A DNA stretch of 64,000 bases from Rhizobium sp. P32RR-XVIII (GCF_012641395.1 NZ_JABAIH010000015.1:1-64000); one strand, 5' to 3'. Counted from the first letter of the stretch, positions 34,539 through 43,272 are shown. The notes: generated by a model from the sequence alone, not told the origin. Made by a program: numbers and translations.

Positions 34539-34946
34539 TCAGGAGCGCGAAACAGCAGCGAGCCTGCGGTTTGCCGCCGCGTCCTTGACGGTGCGGGCGA
34601 TCTTCTTCAGGAGCGCCGGGCTGAAACTGCCAAGCGGCGCAGTCGACTCAAAGTCGAAAGCCTTGTCGAGTTCGACGCGGTTGTACTCATCGAGAACGAT
34701 CCAGCAGGGAAAATCGAGACCGGCGCGGCGGCATTCCATTTGGCTGATCGGCAGAAACAGGCGCTCTTCATTGGGCATCTGTGAGGTGATCGGAAACAGG
34801 AAAACCACGCCTGGAATGACAGCGGTGCGCACGACGACACACACGGGACGCGCCTTGCGGCCAGTTTCTTCGCCGGCCTGCGCCTCGCGCTTCCAGAGAT
34901 AATGGAAACGGACGACCTGGCCCGCCTCAAACACTGCCGTCCTCAA
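34539..34946 (-). CDS. PemK/MazF-like toxin
   Basis: A 135-residue protein whose start (FEAGQVVRFHYLWKRE, KARPVCVVVR) resembles the PemK/MazF fold, typically an endoribonuclease that inhibits translation. It overlaps the Phd/YefM-like antitoxin upstream by 20 bases, as in type II toxin-antitoxin operons. The C-terminal half is less typical (ALLKKIARTVKDAA). Plasmid addiction is the likely role. Assignment rests on partial similarity plus operon context. Confidence 0.7.
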   Translation of the reverse strand: MRTAVFEAGQVVRFHYLWKREAQAGEETGRKARPVCVVVRTAVIPGVVFLFPITSQMPNEERLFLPISQMECRRAGLDFPCWIVLDEYNRVELDKAFDFESTAPLGSFSPALLKKIARTVKDAAANRRLAAVSRS

Positions 34947-35172
34947 GCAACTGGTCGAGGCCGGTCATCAACTCGTCGTGTACGGTATCGGGCGCATCGT
35001 CCAGGCTGTAGGCGGTCGTATGCGATCGGCCAATCAGCTTGCGGTACTGGTCGGCCGTCAGGATGACCAGTTTCTCCTTGCCGCGCTTGGTGAGCGCAAC
35101 CGGTTCAATCAGTGCAGTCTCGAGGATTTCGCCCGAGGCTCTATTCATGTCTGAGAAGGAAAACTGCTTCAT
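34927..35172 (-). CDS. Phd/YefM-like antitoxin
   Basis: An 81-residue protein. The N-terminal DNA-binding part (MKQFSFSDMNRASGEILETA, then PVALTKRGKEKLVILTADQYRKL) is typical of Phd/YefM antitoxins, and the acidic C-terminus (LDDAPDTVHDELMTGLDQLLEDG) would wrap the toxin. Start 35172 has TGGAGG upstream; longer in-frame readings are not protein-like. A perfect palindrome lies 22 bp upstream, as expected for autorepression. Confidence 0.85.
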   Translation of the reverse strand: MKQFSFSDMNRASGEILETALIEPVALTKRGKEKLVILTADQYRKLIGRSHTTAYSLDDAPDTVHDELMTGLDQLLEDGSV

Positions 35173-35193
35173 CGCCACCTCCAGTGAAGTACC

Positions 35194-35209
35194 TAAAATA
35201 CGTATTTTA
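35194..35209. promoter_or_regulatory. Palindromic operator of the toxin-antitoxin operon
   Basis: TAAAATACGTATTTTA is a perfect 16-bp palindrome in the promoter of the minus-strand toxin-antitoxin genes. It is AT-rich in a GC-rich neighbourhood. Phd-type antitoxins repress their own operon by binding such palindromes. Confidence 0.75.
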
Positions 35210-35255
35210 TGCGGTTTATGCAAGTCGGGCGCTGTACGCTCGACTTGCGCCCGAA

Positions 35256-36185
35256 TTATGCCGCCACCTTTTCGCCGTCCGGCTGGAGCGCGTGAAGATA
35301 AGCCACGGAACGCTGAGCTTGAGCTGCGGCCTGGACGATGAAGCGTCTGTCGTTCTTTAGCACTGTCAGCCATGAGGCAATATAGCTCGCGTGGTCCGGT
35401 CGCGGTTCCAGCTCAGGAGCAATGCCAAGGTCGGCAGCAAGAAATACCGCCCCGAGCTCCGCGATCAGTTCCTCGCGCGCCCGTTCGGACCGATCTTTGG
35501 CATAGCGGGAAAGATCTCGGTTAAGGCGATGGCTGGCTCCTGCCCAATGGATGTGTTCGTGGGCAAGGGTGGCGTAGTAGCTTCCCACGTCGCGGAAGGT
35601 CTCGATGGGCGGCATTTGGATCATGTCCAGTCCGGGAGCGTAAAAAGCCTTGTTGCCGCCATGCCGGACGGTGGCACCTGTACCACTGAAAAAGGCGTCC
35701 GCCGCCGGGATCCCGTCCATAGGCTGAACAGGTGCGCCGGTGGCCGATGTCGAATAGATCTCCGGCAGGCCATCGATCTGTGCGACGTTAAAGACGGTGT
35801 ATGCCTTGAGAAAGGGAATCTCATGCTCGACTTCTTCACCCCTGCCATCGGTTTCGGTCTTGCGGATACGATTGGCATAAACGACCATCGAGCCGCTCTC
35901 CCCTTTGCGGACATGCCCGCCGAGTTCGACGGCCTGGCGGAAGGTCATCCAGATTTGCGACGAAAATCCCCGCGCCAGGCCTTCGGACCAGAGAAGCAGC
36001 ACGTTGATCCCTGAATACGGTTCGCCGTTGAAGCGCAGCGGCCGCGAAACGCGGCCGCCCAGATGTTTCGCGCTCCAGGGCTGCACCCATGGGCGCACCC
36101 CTTTATCGAGCTGTTCGACGATCACGTCGGTGATGCGCGTATGGACGTCGGTGCGCGGTTCGGTCTTGGTGGTCGCTTTTCTCAT
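35256..36185 (-). CDS. ardC: ArdC-type antirestriction protein
   Basis: A 309-residue protein with an N-terminal ArdC domain (about 12-130: DVIVEQLDKGVRPWVQPW, LRFNGEPYSGINVLLLW, WMTFRQAVELGGHVRKGE) that binds single-stranded DNA, and a C-terminal zincin-like domain with HEHIH near 209-213 and a downstream Glu in EELIAELGAVF. ArdC proteins protect incoming plasmid DNA from restriction just after conjugation. It lies upstream of, but separate from, the toxin-antitoxin operon. Confidence 0.93.
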   Translation of the reverse strand: MRKATTKTEPRTDVHTRITDVIVEQLDKGVRPWVQPWSAKHLGGRVSRPLRFNGEPYSGINVLLLWSEGLARGFSSQIWMTFRQAVELGGHVRKGESGSMVVYANRIRKTETDGRGEEVEHEIPFLKAYTVFNVAQIDGLPEIYSTSATGAPVQPMDGIPAADAFFSGTGATVRHGGNKAFYAPGLDMIQMPPIETFRDVGSYYATLAHEHIHWAGASHRLNRDLSRYAKDRSERAREELIAELGAVFLAADLGIAPELEPRPDHASYIASWLTVLKNDRRFIVQAAAQAQRSVAYLHALQPDGEKVAA

Positions 36186-36478
36186 CTTCGTTGATTCCTT
36201 TCATCCGGCGAGCCGCGCCATCGCGGGTCGTTACGGCGGTCGAACAGCGCGGCCGGAGGCGGCGCACCCGCCGGTGCCCTGTTCGGGAATGGCCAGGATC
36301 TGAGAGCGGGCCGAAACGGCAGTGGAGGACGGCTTGCCGTTGCGCGTAGCCTTCTCCGGGCGACGCTAGACCGCAATCGGAACGAGCCACGATGGCGCGC
36401 CAAGCCGCTCGTCACATGAAAAAGGCCGCTGCACGCTCCGGTGCAGCGGCCTCGGCGTGGAGGACAAAGGTGCGGCCA
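36186..36478 (-). other. Structured leader upstream of ardC
   Basis: There are 293 bases with no gene. They are GC-rich with several short dyads and contain GTGGAGGACGGC near 36322, also found upstream of DUF736. It probably holds the ardC promoter. Confidence 0.35.
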
Positions 36479-37060
36479 TCAGTCAAAGGCTGACAGCTGC
36501 ATTGATGCGGCGCGCTGGTCGAGCGACGGGACCGACACTGCAGCACCGCCGCGCTCGTAGGGCTTCCAGGTTTCGCCGGTGATTTCCTCGTAAGCGCTGA
36601 CGGTACCCTCGGCTGCCATGCGCAGCACGTGGGCCTGCAGGCCCATGTCGGCTGCGAATTCGCGCTTGCGTTGGGCGCGGCTGTCAAAGCCTACCGGACC
36701 GGCAAGATCCTCGTCCCGGTCGTCGTTGGATAGCTTTGCGGTCAAGTCGCGTGCTTCTGTCACCGAGCGGCTGTAGAACTGGCCGGCGCCGTAGGCAGAG
36801 CCGATATAAGAGCCGACGATGCGCTGCATGTGTATCTGCATGGCCTTTTCCTGGAGACCGTCCTTCAGCGCCTCGGCACTCTCGATCAGTTGATTGCGAT
36901 GGAGGTCACGCAGGCTTTCGCTGTCGATAACGCGCAGGCCGAAGCTTTCCGAGATGCGCTGCGCCTGGGCGCTGTCCGGGCAGGCGTGCCGGACCATCTC
37001 GAGTGTGGTGGCGCGCTGGGTGGCGGGGGTTTTGGAAGCGGAACGATTGAGCGGTGCCAT
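36479..37060 (-). CDS. Plasmid backbone protein of unknown function
   Basis: A 193-residue cytosolic protein, helical, with a basic N-terminus (MAPLNRSASKTPATQRATT). A central stretch (QIHMQRIVGSYIGSAYGAGQFY) is hydrophobic but not a membrane helix. No family recognised, though the same kind of gene sits among ardC, DUF736 and toprim genes in rhizobial plasmids. Start 37060 follows AAGGACAG; a longer in-frame extension upstream was rejected as leader sequence. Confidence 0.7.
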   Translation of the reverse strand: MAPLNRSASKTPATQRATTLEMVRHACPDSAQAQRISESFGLRVIDSESLRDLHRNQLIESAEALKDGLQEKAMQIHMQRIVGSYIGSAYGAGQFYSRSVTEARDLTAKLSNDDRDEDLAGPVGFDSRAQRKREFAADMGLQAHVLRMAAEGTVSAYEEITGETWKPYERGGAAVSVPSLDQRAASMQLSAFD

Positions 37061-37615
37061 GATGACTGTCCTTGAGTGCTGGTTGAGCGAAGCCCGAGGG
37101 TCCGTTTGTCCGGCGCTGTTCCTCGGGCGCGGTCGACACGAACCGGCGAAGCGGGCCCGGCTCAAGGTCAGGATGATGCGTGGCGAGAAAGGTCGGGTTG
37201 CGGATACCGCGGACCGCGCGCGGTCTGCCGTAGACGCGGCCCGGCCTTGTGAAGCAAGCGTCGAGCCTGCCGCAAAGCGGCGCAAAACGCGGCCTTTGAC
37301 CGGGACGCCGTCCGGTTCAGACCGGAGCAAACCCGAGGGGCAGCACCCGACAAACCGCTAGGCGTCTTCGCTCCTGCACCTCGCAGGACGTCTTCACTGC
37401 ACTGCTTACGCCCATGACAGCCTGGCCTTGCCGGCGAAGCTACGGTGGAACGCGGGCAATACGCCGGAGCAGCAGCCGAGGCAATCGCAACGGCCAGCGG
37501 TCGATGGAGCGTGATGCCGAACGCCGTCTCCACACTATCGCAAGGACTGCCGGGAACGGCGTCCATCAACAGGCTTCGCCGGCCGCGTCGCCTCGTCTCC
37601 CTGATGGTCTGACGG
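37061..37615. other. Intergenic, no convincing gene
   Basis: There are 555 bases, GC-rich, with open frames on both strands but no ribosome sites or protein-like composition. Several dyads are present (for example CCGCGGACCGCGCGCGG near 37208). It probably serves as leader for the minus-strand gene ending at 36479. Confidence 0.35.
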
Positions 37616-38473
37616 TCAGTCGGTCAGAATTTGCCGCTCGCCCCAGCCGATGAAACTCGACGGGCCAGTATAGAGCGTATCGCGGACCTCATCGATGACA
37701 AAGCCGAAGAGCCCGATCTCGTACCGTTGCTCGGCTACCAGATATCGGCGGGCTTCGTCGCCTCGTGCCCCGAGCCTTGCCACGCATTCGACAAACCCCG
37801 GCTGACGGCTGGATAGGATGGCAGAGACGACCACCCAGCGTCCGGCGTTTTCGGCCTCGAAACGCCGACGGTCCTTCGCACGAGACTGGCCGGGCTCCAA
37901 GATCTCGCCGCACAAGGCTTCCCAGGCATCCGGATAAAACTGGCGAAGTGTCTCATCGGCGTGGCGCTTTTCATAATTGATGAACAAGTCCGGGAAGGCA
38001 TTGGCGACGACAGCCCAGGCGCAATCCTCTTCGTAAGCACCTTCAGGTGACCGTATGAAAACCGGTATAGAGGCGTTGCGCTCCGCTGACAGGAGAAATC
38101 CGCCGTGGCTGGCAGTACTGTGGCGGATAACGCCATCTGCGTAGACAACGGCGTACTGCGAGGCGCCCCACGGCGTGGGTACCGTTGCGGCAACACTGCG
38201 ACGGTCGAGGAGCGCGAGCTGGCGCTGGTGCTCTGCCCACTCCTCGACCGTTTGTCTGAAAGCGGCCTCGTCGATCGGGTCTCTTTTCGTGTCATAGAAA
38301 TCAACCTTCGTCCAACCCTCGATCGGACCGGCCAATCCCCAAGCCTTTGCAAGATGGAAGCTTTCGTCGTCGGCACCAAAAGTTGCCTGCAGAGGGAATG
38401 AACAGAGATCAAAGCCCGATGAGGGAGCGGTGTTGCCGAAGAGATCGAGCGTGAAGGGATCGTCATGCGTCAT
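37616..38473 (-). CDS. DUF7007-type plasmid protein
   Basis: A 285-residue protein that resembles the DUF7007 family of rhizobial plasmids; function unknown. The N-terminus contains MTHDDPFTLDLFGNTA, followed by a compact body with TPWGASQYAVVYADGVIRHSTASHGGFLLS and CAWAVVANAFPDLF motifs. No catalytic residues are evident. It lies in the backbone block with DUF1419 and the toprim gene. Confidence 0.75.
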   Translation of the reverse strand: MTHDDPFTLDLFGNTAPSSGFDLCSFPLQATFGADDESFHLAKAWGLAGPIEGWTKVDFYDTKRDPIDEAAFRQTVEEWAEHQRQLALLDRRSVAATVPTPWGASQYAVVYADGVIRHSTASHGGFLLSAERNASIPVFIRSPEGAYEEDCAWAVVANAFPDLFINYEKRHADETLRQFYPDAWEALCGEILEPGQSRAKDRRRFEAENAGRWVVVSAILSSRQPGFVECVARLGARGDEARRYLVAEQRYEIGLFGFVIDEVRDTLYTGPSSFIGWGERQILTD

Positions 38474-38562
38474 GAGATTTCCTTGTCGGGGAAGCGCGGC
38501 TCAGGGCGGGCTCAAGCCGCCGTTCGCCTGCGATGATGTCGGGAAGAGTTGGAGGGCGGCGG

Positions 38563-39180
38563 TCAGGCGGCGACCTGTTTGCCACGGTGGCGGAACTGCA
38601 CGGGAAGCTTGGCGGCGATCTCGTCGTCGCTCAGGTCGTCGAGGAGTTTCCAGACCTTTGCCTGCGCGGCCGAAAACACCATGACGATGCGCCCGCCCGC
38701 AAAATCCGCCGCAAAACGCTGATCGGCATAGGCGCGGAAATCAGCGCCTGTGGTGCTCCAGATGTGCTCAAGCTTTTCGGTCCGGGTCATCGCGCGGACC
38801 GGCCTTGACTCGCGCTCGACGATTGTCCTGCGCATGCTGTTGATCGCACCGACATCGGCGAGATCGCAATAGGCGTGAAACCAGCGAAACCGGCCGTCGA
38901 TCTTCAGGGTGAAGAAGACACTGGTGATTTTCCGCACCAAAAACTCACGTATCGCAAAGTGATCGCCGCGCATGAAGAGCGGCGGCAGGATATCCAACAT
39001 GCGGTCATGGTCGGCCTCTGAGATCTCGAACCACTCGCCGGCATAAAGGCGACCCGAGATCCGATCATCGTCGAACGGGGCCTGGCCATGGCGGTTGAAG
39101 AGGGCGTACATCTGTTGACGGGTTGCAGCTCCTTCCAGGATCTTGCGGAAGCGCTGGCGATTGGCGGGAAGATGAGACAT
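38563..39180 (-). CDS. DUF1419 family protein
   Basis: A 205-residue protein of the DUF1419 family (MSHLPANRQRFRKILEGAATRQQMYALFNRHGQAPFDDDR; ISGRLYAGEWFEISEADHDRMLDILPPLFMRG are split segments of its signature). It is found on alphaproteobacterial plasmids; function unknown. AAAGGAGC lies before the ATG. It is encoded between the toprim gene and the DUF7007 gene on the same strand. Confidence 0.85.
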   Translation of the reverse strand: MSHLPANRQRFRKILEGAATRQQMYALFNRHGQAPFDDDRISGRLYAGEWFEISEADHDRMLDILPPLFMRGDHFAIREFLVRKITSVFFTLKIDGRFRWFHAYCDLADVGAINSMRRTIVERESRPVRAMTRTEKLEHIWSTTGADFRAYADQRFAADFAGGRIVMVFSAAQAKVWKLLDDLSDDEIAAKLPVQFRHRGKQVAA

Positions 39181-39276
39181 CGGCTGCTCCTTTGGGGTGG
39201 CTGCTGAAGGGACGCATCGACTTTCCCTTCAGTCCTTTGATCACCCCTTCTCAGCCGGCGCCTCGCGGGAACCGGG

Positions 39277-40230
39277 TCAAGGGCCGCCGTGCGGCGGGCG
39301 AAGCTTCACCCTTGACGCGGCTTGCCGTGCATGCGCCAGTTCCCCGCTTTCCCGTCTTTTCTTCAATTCCTCATTCCAGTCGATGGCGGGCGGGCGGACC
39401 CGGCTGAAGTCGCAACCTATGAGCTCGGCAATGTGCCGAAGCCGGTCAGCATAGACCTCGCCTTGTGGATCGGCATCGGTGGCGGCAACAAGTATCGTGT
39501 TGGCAGCGATGGTTTCGATGATGCGGACGGTCGATGGCGACCACCCCCCTCCGGTGCTTGCGTAGAGCGTATCCGGCCTGACCTTTTCTAAAGTCGCAAG
39601 GCTCAGCGCGTCGATCGCCGCCTCGGTGATGCAGATACGGACTGGCTCGCAGCTTCCGAAAGAAAACACCGTCTTCGACCCGCCGTTGGAAAAGCCTCGC
39701 CATTGCGGGCCACGTTCTTCCCACCCAGATAGCTGCCCGCTCTCATCCTCGTGGCGGAACCAGGCGCTGCCGAAAGGGCCCTGCCGGATGAGGTCGCGCT
39801 TGGCGGCCAAGTGGAGAATCGACGGCGGCAACGCTCGGGTTTCGGACAGGTAGCGATAGGTCGGCGATCCCAAGGTCATTGCCGGGCGGCTCAACCACCT
39901 TTCGCGAATCGAAGCCGGACGCCGTCGCATAGAGACATCGGGAACAATCGGCGCGCTATGGAACCCGATGAGCCCACCGAGCCGCTCGACGGCGGCCGGA
40001 AACGAGGTTTCTCCCAACAGCCTCGCCAGCGTGAAGACATCACCCTTTCGCTCCGATAGCGGATCAAACCAGCCTGCTCCCTGATGCGTGACGATCAGGA
40101 TGTCCGCGCCACGCCGGAACTTCAACGCTCGGCGGCTGCTTTCCCGTTTATCGAGGATAAAGCCTGCCTGCAGCAACACGGTCGCGCAGGATACGCGGGC
40201 GCGCACCTCTTCTATCTTTTCTCTGTCCAT
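39277..40230 (-). CDS. DUF3991/toprim-domain protein
   Basis: A 317-residue protein. The N-terminal part is CHC2-like or DUF3991 (IEEVRARVSCATVLLQAGF, GDVFTLARLLGETSF). The C-terminal toprim fold has ICITEAAIDALSLATL with the conserved Glu, then LVAATDADPQG with the DxD pair. Such proteins are primase-like and may prime or process plasmid DNA after transfer. Start 40230 has GGAG seven bases upstream; a longer in-frame reading was rejected. Confidence 0.88.
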   Translation of the reverse strand: MDREKIEEVRARVSCATVLLQAGFILDKRESSRRALKFRRGADILIVTHQGAGWFDPLSERKGDVFTLARLLGETSFPAAVERLGGLIGFHSAPIVPDVSMRRRPASIRERWLSRPAMTLGSPTYRYLSETRALPPSILHLAAKRDLIRQGPFGSAWFRHEDESGQLSGWEERGPQWRGFSNGGSKTVFSFGSCEPVRICITEAAIDALSLATLEKVRPDTLYASTGGGWSPSTVRIIETIAANTILVAATDADPQGEVYADRLRHIAELIGCDFSRVRPPAIDWNEELKKRRESGELAHARQAASRVKLRPPHGGP

Positions 40231-40527
40231 GCTCGTTTCTCCTTTTTTCCTTTGCTGAGGGAAAGCTCTCGACCCCACCTCGGCGCGAAGGCCGAGGCTG
40301 CAAGGGCGCGATCGGAAATTGGACGCTGGTACGATCGTTCGCGGCGAAGCTTCCCTTGCGGCCGAAGAGCCGCAAGCGCAACTGCGTCAGGGAGGGAAAG
40401 CTGCAAGGGGAAGACTGGCGCAGTTGGGCTTCAACAGCGAGGCAGCTGCCTCATCAAAAACACGATGAGTGAATTCCCGCATGACAGCGTTACAGCAGGT
40501 GGGACGGCCTGCCTCTTCGATCTAACC
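40231..40527 (-). other. Structured leader upstream of the toprim gene
   Basis: No gene seen. Three nested dyads are evident: CCTCGGC/GCCGAGG (40278-40284 and 40291-40297), CTTGCGGC/GCCGCAAG (40355-40362 and 40369-40376) and CAACTGCG/CGCAGTTG further out. As minus-strand RNA this would fold into several hairpins before the toprim start codon. A further minus-strand frame at 40528-40677 (MKLDAWSHLRELQSDL start) may be a gene fragment, but I could not assign it. Confidence 0.45.
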
Positions 40528-40649
40528 TTACGAGGACATCAGGCTCCATGGATCGGCCAAGTCTATGTCTGCCTTACCGCGAGCCTTTGCTATAATCGCT
40601 GGGAAATCCTTGGCAGCTGCAGTGGTTGAACCTAAGTCGGATTGCAATT

Positions 40650-40915
40650 CGCGGAGGTGGGACCAGGCGTCCAACTTCATTATCTTGAAGCTGGATCGGG
40701 AAGATCCGCTTATCATTGTACCAGGATGGTGTCAGACAGAAGACGTCTACAAGCATCAACTTGAAGCGCTGTCCGATCGATGGCGTTGTTATTGCCGTCG
40801 ACATGCGCGGTCACGTACCGCCTCAAAACCTACCGCGGCTACCGCATTCAAGCTTTCGCTTCGGATCTGGCACGTTATCGAGCGACGATAACCTATCTCG
40901 CAGCTGTCTGAAATC
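40650..40915 (+). pseudogene. Alpha/beta-hydrolase remnant
   Basis: One frame reads LIIVPGWCQTEDVYKHQLEALSDRW, a second VIAVDMRGH and a third GYRIQAFASDLARY. Read together these make the N-terminal third of an alpha/beta hydrolase of the haloperoxidase type (PGW, then DMRGHG, then GYR). At least two frameshifts separate them, and the nucleophile region is missing where the IS6-type remnant begins. A broken gene truncated by mobile DNA. Confidence 0.6.
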
Positions 40916-41127
40916 ATGTAACGGCGCGGCTCATTCCATTGCGCCAGGCGCGGACGCGATGAACCTGGGTGCCGAGCGGAATGTTTCTGATGCGGTGCGA
41001 CAGGAAGATTCCGGAGTGCCGAGAAGAGCGGGATGAAACGCTGCAAACGTCCGACTGATCCGAAGCCCTGTATCATTGGGTCTCTTTTTCGCAGCGGCAG
41101 ATGGGAATTCTGCGCTCGATTGTTGAG
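40916..41127 (-). pseudogene. IS6-family transposase, C-terminal fragment
   Basis: On the minus strand the fragment begins LNNRAQNSHLPLRKRD, then GFGSVGRLQRFIPLFSALRNLPVAPHQ, the conserved C-terminal third of IS6/IS26-type transposases (including the catalytic Glu region NNRAxNSH). A frameshift precedes an AQWNE tail. It continues the N-terminal fragment at 42519-42990; the IS1111-type element sits between them. Confidence 0.8.
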
Positions 41128-41134
41128 ATGGGAT

Positions 41135-41146
41135 GGTTGCCGCCCT
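41135..41146 (+). repeat. Left inverted repeat of IS1111-type element
   Basis: GGTTGCCGCCCT, exact complement of 42500-42511. Confidence 0.85.
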
Positions 41147-41213
41147 CCCCAGACGGCATCGCGATGTGCCAGGTTGGTGGTGTTGAACGCCACGAAACGG
41201 AGAGGACGGCAGT

Positions 41214-42241
41214 ATGAAAGATATAATGATCGGGGTGGATCTGGCAAAATCTGTCTTTCAGGTCCACGGCGCGTCGATGACGGGGCAGGTTAAGTTCCGC
41301 AAGAAACTGTCGCGGCCCCAGTCCCAGAAATTCATGGCAGAGCAAGCGCCTGCCATCGTTGTGATGGAGGCCTGTGGCGGCGCCCATTATTGGCCAGGCA
41401 GATCTTGAAGCTTGGCCATGAAGTGAAGTTGATCGCACCTCAGTATGTCCGGCCTTTCGTGAAACGTCAGACGAATGATGCCGCCGACGCCGAAGCGATC
41501 GTTATCGCGGCACAGCGTCCAGAAATGCGCTTCGTCGAGATGAAGTCGGCAGAGCAGCGGGCCAATGCCGTACTGTTCCGAGCGCGCGAGCGTATTGTCC
41601 ATCAGCGCACGGAGTTGGTGAATGCTCTGCGCGCGGTACTCTACGAATACCGTCACATCGTTCCACAGGGGCTCGTCCAGCTCAAGCGCATCGAGGCAAT
41701 CCTGGCCGAGCGGGACAGTGACCTTCCCATGCTTGTCCGTGAGGAATGCCGGGACCTTCTGGCGCAGATCGCAGAGAAGACGGCGCGGATAGAGGCGAAG
41801 ACGAGGAAGGCCAGGGAACTGGCCGGGGGAACCAACATGGCGCGTCGGCTGCAAACCATGCCGGGGGTTGGGCCATTGACCGCACTGGCCGTTGAGGCCT
41901 TCGCGCCGAAAATGGCGACCTTCGCGCGCGGCCGGGACTTTGCGGCATGGCTGGGCCTTGTGCCACGGCAACACTCGTCGGGTGGCAAGGAACGGCTTGG
42001 ACGTGTTTCGAAGGCCGGGCAGGTCGATATCCGTCGGCTTCTAATCATTGGGGCGATGTCGCGACTGAACTGGCGCGGGCGCAGATCGATTGATGAAGGT
42101 TCGTGGTTGGCGCGGATGCTGGCAAGGAAACCGAGGATGCTGGTCGCGATCGCCTTGGCCAATAAGATGGCGCGGGCAATCTGGGCCATGCTAACGAAGG
42201 AAAAAGATTATCAGGATCCGGCGTTGGCCGTGGCTGCGTGA
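41214..42241 (+). pseudogene. IS1111-group transposase, frameshifted
   Basis: Residues 1-60 (IGVDLAKSVFQVHG to GGAHYW) are in one frame and the rest (ARQILKLGHEVKLIAPQYVRPFVK to ALAVAA) in the next. The intact family reads GAHYWAR; here TATTGGCCAGG has lost one G near 41391, which shifts the frame. Otherwise the gene keeps the DEDD acidic residues (GVDLAK, MEACGG, TNDAADAEA) and the RQHSSGGKERLG serine block. A single recent deletion is likely; programmed frameshifting is possible but there is no slippery run of note. Confidence 0.88.
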
Positions 42242-42499
42242 CCCACATGCAGCGGGATCGGCTAAAGGCGGTGAAAAGGGTGTGAGAAGTCGACGACCTG
42301 AATGGGCGCAATGATCGAACAGATCTGGAGCGGGAAAACCAGGACAAAGGATTGAGCAAAGAGCTCGCTGTTGAGACTTGGTCCCGTTCCGCAGATCACC
42401 ATACCGGCCAGCGGCTTCTGACAATGCCGCAAATCAAAAGGCCTGACAGAAAGACCGCACTCGATCACACGCTCATAAAGTCAGAAACTACTTGCATCA
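42242..42499 (+). ncRNA. Candidate guide RNA region of second IS1111-type element
   Basis: 258 bases between the transposase stop and the right inverted repeat, gene-free. Its 3' part (from GGCCAGCGGC at 42406) resembles bases 204-290 at the start of the window, suggesting a conserved RNA or end-recognition structure in this IS group. Confidence 0.45.
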
Positions 42500-42511
42500 A
42501 GGGCGGCAACC
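42500..42511 (-). repeat. Right inverted repeat of IS1111-type element
   Basis: AGGGCGGCAACC, exact complement of 41135-41146. Confidence 0.85.
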
Positions 42512-42518
42512 CCAGAAG

Positions 42519-42990
42519 ACCTTTGTGAGATCGATGTTCGACATCTGGTATGAATTTCCGTTTTGCCGCGCCGTACGATCGCAGTTTGTCGGTGATGATG
42601 CGCTTTGGCCTCAGCTCTTGCTTCTTTAGCAGCCGGATCAGCACTCGCTTGGCGGCCTTGGTGTCGCGGCGGGTCTGGACGATTTCATCGAGAACGTAGC
42701 CGCTCTGATCGACGGCGCGCCACAGCCAGTGTTTTGGGCCACTGATGGAAATCACCACCTCGTCCAGGTGCCAGATGTCTCCTCGCGAAGGCTGCTTACG
42801 GCGCAGTCGCTTTGCGAAGGCCGGACCGAATTTGCGGCCCCATTGCCGGATCGTTTCATACGAGACGGGGATCCCGCGCCCAAGCAGCATTTCCTTGAGA
42901 AGACGCAGGCTCAGCGGAAACCGAACTAGAGCCATACCGCGTGGGCGATGATGGATGGCGGAAAGCGGTGGTTCTTTTCGCTGAGCGTTA
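42519..42990 (-). pseudogene. IS6-family transposase, N-terminal and central fragment
   Basis: A minus-strand frame with SLRLLKEMLLGRGIPVSYET, RRKQPSRGDIWHLDEVVISI (first catalytic Asp in HLDE), YVLDEIVQTRRDTKAAKRVL and ITDKLRSYGAAKR (second Asp in TDK), typical of IS6 transposases. Upstream, HRFPPSIIAHAVWL lies in another frame and is followed by a stop, so a one-base deletion breaks the N-terminus as well. The reading stops at HKGL, where the IS1111-type element was inserted; the C-terminus resumes at 41127. Confidence 0.85.
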
Positions 42991-43272
42991 GTTGGTCATG
43001 CCAACCAGTTATCATGGAACCGTTAAGCCACGACAAGGTGACATCATCCCCTCCAGACGGGGGCTGCGATCTCGAAGCCGGCGGATGGCGGGCCGCAGCT
43101 CTGCGCCCGCCGCCTGCGATCCAAAGTCCGGTTTCCCTTAAGCCGCGCGATGAGATTGGAGCGCTCTTTGGACATCAGCGACCAGGAAGAATTACGAAAC
43201 TTTCGGCTTGCGCGCGAGCTTGATAGTATCAAATAAGCTGATAGAAAAATATTTGAAGTGAAGCCATAACAG
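42991..43272. other. Intergenic region upstream of the ArsR-like regulator
   Basis: No firm gene. A plus-strand frame ending at 43236 with LERSLDISDQEELRNFRLARELDSIK looks protein-like and may be the tail of a gene destroyed by the IS6-type insertion. TTGATAGTATCAA (43220-43232) is a perfect palindrome around one central base and could be an operator for the downstream regulator. Confidence 0.4.

Larger units (their letters stand above)
41128..42518 (+). mobile_element. IS1111-type element inserted in an IS6-family transposase
   Basis: About 1.39 kb, with 12-bp subterminal inverted repeats GGTTGCCGCCCT (41135-41146) and its complement (42500-42511). Seven bases lie outside the left repeat. 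The flanks (…TTGAG and AGACC…) rejoin into an uninterrupted IS6 transposase reading, which fixes the insertion point to within two or three bases. The transposase has a frameshift, so the copy probably moves only with help from an intact relative. Confidence 0.88.

Noticed and set aside
34206..34784. Plus-strand frame of 192 codons across the DUF736 leader and toxin gene
   Set aside because: Arg-rich composition, no ribosome site, and it overlaps the better-supported toxin gene in antisense.
37168..37569. Minus-strand frame in the 37.1-37.6 kb gap
   Set aside because: No motif, no ribosome site and biased composition; kept as intergenic.
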